NCBI GenBank assembly: GCA_015491585.1
Contig: WFVQ01000040.1
Span: 1-8,122 of the forward strand
Reading direction: 5' to 3'
Source of the DNA: Deltaproteobacteria bacterium
Lineage (GTDB): Bacteria > Desulfobacterota > Dissulfuribacteria > Dissulfuribacterales > S140-46
DNA length: 8,122 bases
Below the pieces are notes generated by a model, which was not told the DNA's origin, did not search any database, and was given only the letters and a program-made list of their open reading frames with translations. Shown here piece by piece: positions 1-5,431 of this stretch. The position numbers and the translations under genes were made by a program. The first letter of the stretch is position 1. The number at the start of each line of letters is the position of its first letter.

Positions 1-786
1 CTCCTGCCAGGCCAGCGAGTTGACCACCCCTGCCCCGCTCCCTGGCCGGAACGAGGCCGCCAGGGCCGTATCCATGAACTTCACCGCGCTCTCCACCGCA
101 TCCCTGAGCCTGCAGCCCTTGGCCAGGAACGCGGCGGTCGCCGCAGAAAAGGCGCAGCCGGTCCCATGCACGTCACCGCCAAGGGATATCCGCCGGTGGA
201 CGAAACGGAACATGCCCTCCTCGTCAAGCAGGAGGTCCATCACCTCACCGCCTTGGCCGTGACCGCCCTTCACCAGCACGGCGCACCCAGAGCGTTCACG
301 GATCAGCCTTGCCGCTTCGGCCATATCCTCTTCGCCGCATATATCCACGCCGGACAGGAGCACGGCCTCGGGCAGGTTAGGGGTCACCAGCACGGCCAGC
401 GGCAACAGCCTGGACACCAAGGCATCCAAGCCCTCAGGCGAAAGGAGTTCGGCACCTGAGGTGGAACGCAACACCGGATCGACCACCAAGTTCTCCACGC
501 GGTGACCTGCTAGCACTTCGGCAACGGCATCCACCACCCCCGCCGTGCACAACATGCCAGTCTTCACAGCCCTGGGCCGCACCCGCGGCAAAAGCGCCTC
601 CACCTGGCGCGCCACGAGCTTAGGGGCCACCGGCTCCACTGCCTCCACCTCGAGCCCGTCCTGCACGGTGAGCCCGGCCACCGCTGCGCACCCCCACACC
701 CCTATGGCCTGAAAGACCTTCAGGTCCTGCTGTATTCCAGCGCCGCCGCTGGGATCGGAACCGGCTACAGACAGGGCCACCGGCAC
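1..786 (-). CDS. thiD: ThiD: hydroxymethylpyrimidine / phosphomethylpyrimidine kinase, 3' end beyond window
   Basis: Ribokinase-fold kinase that phosphorylates HMP and then HMP-P to HMP-PP, the pyrimidine half of thiamin, in the cytoplasm. Numbered from a GTG at 786, the translation shows the substrate-binding GSDPSGGAGIQ near residues 9-19, KTGML near 75-79, a TPNLPEA segment, VLVKGGH, and the anion-hole/catalytic HGTGC at about 207-211. All are ThiD hallmarks. The frame stays open to base 1 with about 262 residues visible. The last ones (GSGAGVVNS) resemble the usual C-terminal end, so only a few residues are probably missing unless there is a fused domain. Start: an in-frame ATG at 822 is possible but has no Shine-Dalgarno. 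The GTG at 786 is preceded by AAGGGA and matches the family's short N-terminus, so I prefer it. The gene is divergent from the ThiC-family gene. Confidence 0.93.
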   Translation of the reverse strand, partial: MPVALSVAGSDPSGGAGIQQDLKVFQAIGVWGCAAVAGLTVQDGLEVEAVEPVAPKLVARQVEALLPRVRPRAVKTGMLCTAGVVDAVAEVLAGHRVENLVVDPVLRSTSGAELLSPEGLDALVSRLLPLAVLVTPNLPEAVLLSGVDICGEEDMAEAARLIRERSGCAVLVKGGHGQGGEVMDLLLDEEGMFRFVHRRISLGGDVHGTGCAFSAATAAFLAKGCRLRDAVESAVKFMDTALAASFRPGSGAGVVNSLAWQE

Positions 787-790
787 TCTA

Positions 791-819
791 TTCCCTTTTT
801 GCGAACCATCATTTATAGT
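791..819 (+). promoter_or_regulatory. Weak candidate promoter for the ThiC-family gene
   Basis: TATAGT at 814-819 matches 5 of 6 bases of a -10 box. TTCCCT at 791-796, 17 bases upstream, matches only 3 of 6 of a -35 box. A start near 826 would give a leader of about 64 bases. It lies inside or beside the thiD 5' end, so the two divergent promoters would overlap. The call is weak; the gene could instead use an activator or another sigma factor. Confidence 0.2.
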
Positions 820-828
820 CATGGGGCC

Positions 829-857
829 AGTGTAATGAGCACCTCTTGCATAGGCAA
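829..857 (-). promoter_or_regulatory. Candidate sigma-70 promoter for thiD
   Basis: On the minus strand, TTGCCT (857-852) and TACACT (834-829) are separated by 17 bases; each matches 4 of 6 consensus positions. Transcription would begin near 822. That is the upstream ATG itself, so this promoter fits better with translation from the GTG at 786 behind a leader of about 36 bases. The matches are modest and this is inference only. Confidence 0.3.
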
Positions 858-889
858 CCCACTAACCCTGAAAAGGAGAGTAGCTGTCA

Positions 890-2203
890 ATGAGCACCCA
901 GTTGACCAAGGCCACGGAGGGCATCATCACACCTGAAATGGAGGCCGTTGCAGCCCAGGAGGGGCTCGATCCCGAACTGATCAGGGAGCGCGTGGCCCAG
1001 GGCCAGATCGTCATCATAAAGGGCCGCTTCAACGAGAAGCGGGTGGCGGGAATAGGCAAAGGGCTCTCCACCAAGATAAACGCCTCCATCGGCACCTCCA
1101 GCGACATCTGCGACGTGGACCACGAGAGGCGGAAGGCGAGGATAGCCGAGGAGCACGGGGCGGACACCCTGATGGAGCTCTCGGCCGCAGGCGACATGGA
1201 CGAGATCAGGAGGGCGGTGCTGCGCGAGGTCTCCATTCCAGTGGGCAACGTGCCGCTCTACCAGGCCTTCTGCGAGGCCATACAGAAGCACGGAAGCCCC
1301 TCCAAGCTGGACCCGGAGGCCCTGTTCGACCTCATCGAGAAACAGTGTGAGGACGGCATCGCGTTCATGGCCATCCACTGCGGGATCAACCTCTTCACCA
1401 TAGATAGGATGAAGAGGCAGGGATACCGGTATGGCGGCCTCTGCTCCAAGGGCGGGACCTTGATGATCCAGTGGATGATGGAGAACAACCGGGAGAACCC
1501 CCTCTACGAACAGTTCGACAGGGTGTGCGACATCCTCAAGAAGTACGACACCGTGTTGAGCCTGGGCAACGGCATAAGGGCAGGCGCCATCCACGACTCC
1601 CTCGACAGGGCGCAGATGGCGGAACTGATACTCAACTGCGAGCTGGCCGAGATAGCCAGGGAGAGGGGATGCCAGTCCATGGTGGAAGGGCCGGGCCACG
1701 TCCCTCTGGACGAGATCGAGGCCAACATCATCCTGCAGAAGAAGATGTCCAACGACGCGCCCTACTACATGCTTGGCCCCCTGCCCTGCGACTGCGGCGC
1801 AGCCTGGGACCATGTCACCGCCGCCATAGGCGCCGCCCATTCCGCCATGTACGGCGCCGACCTCATCTGCTACATAACTCCGGCAGAGCACCTGGCCCTG
1901 CCCAACGAGGAGGATGTGGCCATAGGGGTCAAGGTCGCAAGGCTCGCGGCCCACATAGGCGACGTGGTGAAGCTGAAGGGGCGGGCCGACGTCATGGACA
2001 AGCAGATAAGCAAGGACCGCCGGGACTTCCGCTGGAACGAGCAGTTCAAGAACATGCTCTTCCCGGAAGACGCCCGCGCCATCCTCGAGTCACGCAAGTC
2101 GCTCTCGCACAAGGGCTGTTCCATGTGCGGGGAGCTGTGCGCCCTGAAGAACGCCGCCGTCACCCTGAACGCCTATCTCAAGGGGGACAAGCGCAACGGC
2201 TGA
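890..2203 (+). CDS. thiC: ThiC-family radical SAM enzyme: phosphomethylpyrimidine synthase ThiC, or the BzaF-type 5-hydroxybenzimidazole synthase paralogue
   Basis: ThiC rearranges aminoimidazole ribotide (AIR) to HMP-P using a [4Fe-4S] cluster and SAM. The 437-residue product is the short form lacking the long N-terminal domain of E. coli ThiC. Conserved family features are NASIGTSSD (N64), M95, Y124, IHCG (H163), R230, EGPGHVP (E266, H270), Y293, TPAEH (H334) and a C-terminal cluster motif C410-x2-C413-x3-C417. H270 and H334 match the metal-binding histidines. Several active-site segments depart from typical ThiC: SRGG is SKGG (186-189), SLGDG is SLGNG (N227), and the usual TTDIAPGYDH is PCDCGAAWDH (299-308). 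AIR is also the substrate of BzaF, which makes the B12 lower-ligand precursor, so that role is a real alternative. Divergent thiD favours thiamin; the missing TPP riboswitch does not. GGAG lies 11 bases before the ATG. The 3' end overlaps the convergent ATP-grasp gene by 26 bases. Confidence 0.9.
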   Translation: MSTQLTKATEGIITPEMEAVAAQEGLDPELIRERVAQGQIVIIKGRFNEKRVAGIGKGLSTKINASIGTSSDICDVDHERRKARIAEEHGADTLMELSAAGDMDEIRRAVLREVSIPVGNVPLYQAFCEAIQKHGSPSKLDPEALFDLIEKQCEDGIAFMAIHCGINLFTIDRMKRQGYRYGGLCSKGGTLMIQWMMENNRENPLYEQFDRVCDILKKYDTVLSLGNGIRAGAIHDSLDRAQMAELILNCELAEIARERGCQSMVEGPGHVPLDEIEANIILQKKMSNDAPYYMLGPLPCDCGAAWDHVTAAIGAAHSAMYGADLICYITPAEHLALPNEEDVAIGVKVARLAAHIGDVVKLKGRADVMDKQISKDRRDFRWNEQFKNMLFPEDARAILESRKSLSHKGCSMCGELCALKNAAVTLNAYLKGDKRNG

Positions 2204-3002
2204 GCCACCGCTCCACCTCTCTGTTCAGCAGCTCAACGAACCTGTCGGCTCCTATCCCCTTGAGGCCGAAGGTGTAGTTTATCTCCATGAGCAGCGGCTC
2301 CTGGCCGCCAGGACGGAAAGCGACGTCGAAGGCGGCCAGGTTTATGCCGGTGCGGCGGCAGACACCGCGGACGGCATCCATTCCAAGTTCCATGAGATGG
2401 GTGTCGGAGCAGCGGTCCAGCTCCCCGCCCCTGGCCAGGTTGTTGTGAAAGCCGCTGCCGCACCTCCAGTACGCCTCCATGTGTTCCCCCACGACCACCA
2501 CCCGCAGGTCGCGGTCTAAGCCCTCGATGAACTCCTGGACAACGAAGCCATACTGCCCCCGGCGCTCCAACCCCTTCAAGAGCCCCAACACCTCCTCCAG
2601 GTCCTCCTCAGACCTCACCAGCCATGCCTGGCTGCCCTCTCCTCCGGCCGAGCCTTTTATGACGAACGGAAAGGGAGGGACTCCGGGTGTGGAGCCCATC
2701 TCCGGGTGGTCGCCCACCAGCGACTCCACCCTGGGACAGACCACGGTTTTGGGATGGGGAACGCTCAGGGCCCAGAAGAGGAACGTGTCTCCCACCTTCC
2801 CCTCACCCCTGAACCTCGCGTCGTAGTTGGGGAAGACGTTGGGGCAGAGACCTCTGCACAGCCAGTACAGCTCTCGGGAGACGGTTGGGGGAAGGATGAC
2901 CGCGGCAGCGGAGCGGAGCACTGCCGCCACCTCTTCCGTGACCCTGCCGCGCGCCCAGAAGAAGCGGTCCCCTGGCACCGATGGATGGAAAGAGACTACC
3001 AT
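2178..3002 (-). CDS. RimK-like ATP-grasp ligase of unknown substrate
   Basis: The 274-residue product has the ATP-grasp layout: a variable N-terminal region (1-100), the ATP-binding loop VIKGSAGGEGS (114-124) with Lys116, the hinge-like QEFIEG (156-161), RDLRVVVVG (164-172), NNLARGG (187-193), and metal-binding FDVAF (Asp226) and LLMEIN (Glu240, Asn242) followed by FGLKGI. The order and spacing resemble RimK/alpha-glutamate ligases, which join an amino acid or peptide to a carboxylate through an acyl-phosphate. The substrate cannot be read from sequence. There is no signal peptide, so it should be cytoplasmic. The frame is open further upstream to 3272, but that part lies inside the preceding gene. 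The ATG at 3002 overlaps the upstream stop (ATGGTAG) and has AGGGA in front, so it is the likely start, with translational coupling to the toroid gene. Confidence 0.82.
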   Translation of the reverse strand: MVVSFHPSVPGDRFFWARGRVTEEVAAVLRSAAAVILPPTVSRELYWLCRGLCPNVFPNYDARFRGEGKVGDTFLFWALSVPHPKTVVCPRVESLVGDHPEMGSTPGVPPFPFVIKGSAGGEGSQAWLVRSEEDLEEVLGLLKGLERRGQYGFVVQEFIEGLDRDLRVVVVGEHMEAYWRCGSGFHNNLARGGELDRCSDTHLMELGMDAVRGVCRRTGINLAAFDVAFRPGGQEPLLMEINYTFGLKGIGADRFVELLNREVERWLSRCACPP

Positions 3003-3769
3003 GAGCAATCCCTGTCCAGGAACCAGAGGCAGGCAAGTGCATGCCATGTGGACGAAGGCAGCGGCACCCCGGTATGCCCACGCCCGAAACCGCCCCTGCC
3101 GCTCTTGGCCGCTGTCACGAAACCGCGCAGCCCGCGGCAGTCCAGGGGCCTCATGCCCAGCCTGGCCATTGCCCGCATGGCATGATAACAGTTTTCCATA
3201 TAGGAAGTGGTGCCGGGCATGAACCCGAAGCCGCCGTCTCCGTTCTGGCACGAGAGCAGCCAGCCCCGCCACTCCTCCTTCAATGGATTAGACGGCCCGG
3301 CCCCCTTCAGTGAGAGGTACATGCGGACCTCCCGCACCCCCTTCGTCCAGGCATTCTCCGGTTCCCTACCTCCAGGCAGGCGCGTTCCCGCGAGCTTCTC
3401 CATCCTCCTCCTGTAGAACAGCGCATGGAGATCCCTGGAGCAAGCCGCCCTCCTCGCCCTGGCAAGGGCCTCGTCCACTAAGCCATTCAGCCCCAGAAAA
3501 CTGGAGCACCAGGCGGCCTGATAAAGCATCCTCTCGCCTAAGGCCGCCTCTCTCAGCCGCGCAGCCAGGAACCTCCGGTGCCCCTTGAACAGCCGCTCTT
3601 CCACAGGCAGGCCAGCCGCCCTCAGCAACGCCAGCGAACGCAAGGCATAGTAGGTATCCTCCACCGTGGCCGGAAGTGAGGGGGCTTGGGAAAATCCGCC
3701 CTGCTCCTGCTTGCGGGCGGCGAAGTAGGCCATCACATGGTTCAAATGGCTGGCCAGGGAGTTGAACAC
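2996..3769 (-). CDS. Alpha/alpha-toroid protein with prenyltransferase/squalene-cyclase-type repeats
   Basis: With a GTG start at 3769 the product has 257 residues. Three segments look like repeats of the terpenoid-cyclase/prenyltransferase toroid: residues 17-49 (EQGGF then DTYYALRSLALL), 170-204 (QNGDGGFGF then YHAMRAMARL) and 217-251 (SGRGGFG then STWHALACL). Between them is a helical, Arg/Ala-rich middle. I see no squalene-cyclase DCTAE motif and no clear Asp/Cys/His zinc set of protein prenyltransferases, so it may be a binding or scaffold protein, not a cyclase or prenyltransferase. Start: AGAGGAG (3787-3781) lies 11 bases before the GTG. The frame continues upstream to 3955, but that stretch is compositionally odd and has only a TTG to begin it. 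The gene overlaps the ATP-grasp gene by 7 bases, so the two probably act together. Confidence 0.7.
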   Translation of the reverse strand: MFNSLASHLNHVMAYFAARKQEQGGFSQAPSLPATVEDTYYALRSLALLRAAGLPVEERLFKGHRRFLAARLREAALGERMLYQAAWCSSFLGLNGLVDEALARARRAACSRDLHALFYRRRMEKLAGTRLPGGREPENAWTKGVREVRMYLSLKGAGPSNPLKEEWRGWLLSCQNGDGGFGFMPGTTSYMENCYHAMRAMARLGMRPLDCRGLRGFVTAAKSGRGGFGRGHTGVPLPSSTWHALACLWFLDRDCSW

Positions 3770-3874
3770 GGACTCTATCGCTCCTCTAAGACGTATTGCA
3801 CAGCAAAACCTACTATCCCCTCGCCTTTTTGCAAGCAGGGACGGGCCTGGATCGATTTCAAACAAAACGAGAAA

Positions 3875-3903
3875 ATTACACTGAATTCTACAACAAAACT
3901 CAA
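3875..3903 (-). promoter_or_regulatory. Candidate sigma-70 promoter for the toroid / ATP-grasp pair
   Basis: On the minus strand, TTGAGT (3903-3898; 4 of 6) and TGTAAT (3880-3875; 5 of 6) are spaced by exactly 17 bases. Transcription would start near 3868, giving a leader of about 100 bases before the GTG at 3769. The A/C (minus strand G/T) stretch lies directly upstream and over the -35 box. This is the best promoter match in the window but remains inference. Confidence 0.4.
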
Positions 3904-4048
3904 CAACAAACACAATAACGATACAACGACTACAAACAACGCAAACTGAACCCAACCACGCCTAAAAATCCCTCTCAGCCCCGCCAGAAACAAAAGTCAA
4001 AAAAGGGATTTGCAGAATAAAGGGCCAGCGGGCTCTGGGCTTCTTCTG

Positions 4049-4074
4049 TTGACTCCCCGGAAAACGATGATAAT
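4049..4074 (+). promoter_or_regulatory. Possible promoter for the envelope gene cluster
   Basis: TTGACT (4049-4054) matches 5 of 6 bases of a -35 box and GATAAT (4069-4074) 5 of 6 of a -10 box, but the spacer is only 14 bases, shorter than the usual 16-18. It sits about 55 bases upstream of the first gene of the cluster, a sensible position. Confidence 0.3.
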
Positions 4075-4127
4075 TTTGAAAAAGATCAATACAGTCCGCT
4101 AGGCCCAGGCAGCACGAAGGCCAAAAT

Positions 4128-4658
4128 ATGGAGAGAGCTATGGTTGCAGCAAAACCAACGATTTCAATGCTATTTGCCATCGTCCTCTTCTCCTCCGCTG
4201 CCATCGCTGGAGATGAAAATGGCCGTGGAGAAGCCGCTGGACTCCAGAAGATCCCGCTTCCCACCGGACTCTCGAAGGATACACAGTTCATCATCTACTA
4301 TGTAGACAAGAAGTTCGAAATGATGCACCGCGAGATGGACAAACGGTTCGAGATGATGCATCGCGAGATAGACAAGCGCTTCGAACAGGTCGATAAACGG
4401 TTCGATGAAGTAAACAAAAAGTTCGAGATGATCATAAACCTCATGATGGCCATAGTTGGGGCGTTCGCCGCGATAGGCGCGGTCACCATTGGATTCGCCA
4501 TATGGGACAGGCGGACCATGACGCGTCCATTTGAGGACAAGGTGAAGAAGATCCAACAAGACACCGACAAGCTGAACCGTCTCATAGAGGCGCTCAGGAA
4601 GCTCGCCAGGCACGATCCCAAACTGGCGGAGGTGCTCCGCTCCTTCTCGCTGCTTTGA
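4128..4658 (+). CDS. Small coiled-coil membrane protein, function unknown
   Basis: A 176-residue protein with a likely N-terminal signal sequence (hydrophobic residues 12-27, ending SSAAIA then GDEN). A charged coiled coil at 60-102 is built from repeats of the type DKRFEMM/DKRFEQV. One membrane helix (about 102-126, Gly/Ala/Ile-rich, followed by DRR) leads to a second amphipathic helix at 135-172. The repeats change from two 11-residue units to three 7-residue units and run straight into the membrane helix. If the signal sequence acts, the coiled coil lies in the periplasm and the C-terminal helix in the cytoplasm. Start: the ATG at 4128 has AAGG 7 bases ahead; the ATG at 4140 has GGAG 6 bases ahead and trims the signal sequence by 4 residues, so it is equally plausible. 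It resembles many short bacterial coiled-coil/TM proteins but matches no family I can name. Confidence 0.75.
   Translation: MERAMVAAKPTISMLFAIVLFSSAAIAGDENGRGEAAGLQKIPLPTGLSKDTQFIIYYVDKKFEMMHREMDKRFEMMHREIDKRFEQVDKRFDEVNKKFEMIINLMMAIVGAFAAIGAVTIGFAIWDRRTMTRPFEDKVKKIQQDTDKLNRLIEALRKLARHDPKLAEVLRSFSLL
4305..4433 (+). repeat. In-frame coding repeat (2 x 11 residues, then 3 x 7 residues)
   Basis: Five units each begin D/N-K-K/R-F. Residues 60-70 and 71-81 are near-identical 11-mers (33 bases each). Residues 82-88, 89-95 and 96-102 are 7-mers (21 bases each). The bases are also similar between units (for example ttcgaaatgatgca and ttcgagatgatgca), which suggests growth by internal duplication. 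Hendecad and heptad repeats both make coiled coils, with different supercoil twist. Confidence 0.75.
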
Positions 4659-4705
4659 AAATAACGCCGCTTGCCAGAATATTGCGCGGCATCGAGGTAA
4701 AACCA

Positions 4706-5425
4706 ATGAGCAACACAGACAAATGGAATTCCGCCGTGGCTGGCCTGTTCGTATGTGCGGGCTTGGTGGCCCTGGGCTATCTGCTTCAGTCGGCTGCTCT
4801 GAAGTTCAAAGAGTATGAGCGCACGGTGGTGGCTAAGGGCCTCTCTGAACGGGAGGTGCCCGCCGATGTAGTGATCTGGCCCATAAAGTTCACCGTGGCC
4901 AGCAACGACCTTACCGGGCTATACAACTCCCTGGAGTCTCAAGGCCGTGAAATCAAAGCGTTTTTAGTGGCAAAAGGGGTCAAACAAGGCAACATCACCT
5001 TCTCGACCCCGGTCATCACCGACAAGTTAGCACAGGAATACGGCTCAAACTCGAAGGCCCAATTCAGGTATGTGGCGGCCCAGACGGTCACGGTCTATTC
5101 CAGGAACGTGGAGCTGGTGCGGCGCATCATGGGCTCCCTGTCGGAGCTGGGCAAAAAGGGCATCGCCTTCGCCGGAAACGATTACGACAGCAGGACCGAA
5201 TACCTCTTCACCAAGCTCAACGAGATCAAACCTGAGATGATAGAAGAGGCCACCAAAAAGGCCAGGGAAGTGGCAGAGAAGTTCGCGGCCGATTCCCACA
5301 GCAGGCTCGGCAAGATCAAGCGGGCCAGGCAGGGGCAGTTCACCATCACTCCAAGGGACAAGAACAACCCCCACATCAAGAAAGTGAGGGTCGTATCCAC
5401 AGTTGAATACTACCTCTCGGATTGA
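4706..5425 (+). CDS. SIMPL domain (DUF541 / YggE-BP26-like) protein, membrane-anchored
   Basis: A 239-residue protein with an N-terminal hydrophobic anchor (about 8-32) and a SIMPL domain to the end. Typical family segments are GLSEREVPAD (45-54) followed by a beta strand with the SNDL segment, IKAFLVAKG (83-91) with ITDKLAQEY, FRYVAAQTVTVYS (120-132), YLFTKLNEIKPEMIEEAT (166-183), SRLGKIKRARQGQF (199-212) and the very typical end PHIKKVRVVSTVEYYLSD. Family members (E. coli YggE, Brucella BP26) sit in the periplasm or outer envelope and form oligomers; their role is poorly defined, with stress links reported. Start: the ATG at 4706 has GAGG 8 bases ahead. The frame is open to a TTG at 4655, which would overlap the previous stop but has no ribosome site. 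It lies 47 bases after the coiled-coil gene and 6 bases before the next gene. Confidence 0.9.
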   Translation: MSNTDKWNSAVAGLFVCAGLVALGYLLQSAALKFKEYERTVVAKGLSEREVPADVVIWPIKFTVASNDLTGLYNSLESQGREIKAFLVAKGVKQGNITFSTPVITDKLAQEYGSNSKAQFRYVAAQTVTVYSRNVELVRRIMGSLSELGKKGIAFAGNDYDSRTEYLFTKLNEIKPEMIEEATKKAREVAEKFAADSHSRLGKIKRARQGQFTITPRDKNNPHIKKVRVVSTVEYYLSD

Positions 5426-5431
5426 GGCCCC

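Larger units (their letters stand above)
3770..4127. other. Intergenic region between divergent transcription units
   Basis: These 358 bases hold no convincing gene. The half nearest the toroid gene is much poorer in GC than its surroundings and includes an A/C-only-like stretch at about 3890-3960. Frames on the minus strand here translate to V/L/F/C-rich hydrophobic strings, as expected from a G/T-rich strand, and have only TTG starts without a ribosome site. The region contains a good minus-strand promoter candidate, a poorer plus-strand one, and an 8-base inverted repeat (3966-3973 with 4004-4011). I recognise no known riboswitch or small RNA. Confidence 0.6.

Noticed and set aside
887..1954. 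Long open frame of 355 codons antisense to the ThiC-family gene
   Set aside because: The plus strand encodes a clear full-length ThiC-family protein. The antisense translation has no recognisable motif and is explained by GC-rich codon structure.
2104..2140. Unusual C-x2-C-x3-C spacing in the ThiC-family cluster motif
   Set aside because: E. coli-type ThiC has C-x2-C-x4-C, but as far as I recall short anaerobic members share the x3 spacing, so it is not remarkable alone.
1471..2277. Plus-strand frame inside and past the ThiC-family gene
   Set aside because: Arg/Gly/Pro-rich low-complexity translation in another frame of a real gene, with no ribosome site.
3003..3272. N-terminal extension of the ATP-grasp gene
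   Set aside because: It lies wholly inside the toroid coding sequence in another frame, is Arg/Gly/Ala-rich without ATP-grasp features, and a good coupled ATG exists at 3002.
3770..3868. Possible riboswitch in the leader of the toroid gene (GCAAAA and TTTTGC arms)
   Set aside because: The pairing is short with an 18-base loop, and I cannot match any known riboswitch core such as the fluoride or TPP motif.
3770..3955. N-terminal extension of the toroid protein
   Set aside because: Only a TTG could start it, it reads through the A/C-rich noncoding stretch, and the translation (Val/Cys/Phe-rich) does not resemble the rest of the protein.
3775..3993. Small minus-strand frame (72 codons) with a hydrophobic segment just upstream of the toroid gene
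   Set aside because: It would start at TTG with no ribosome site, and its hydrophobicity follows from the G/T-rich strand. A real small membrane protein cannot be fully excluded.
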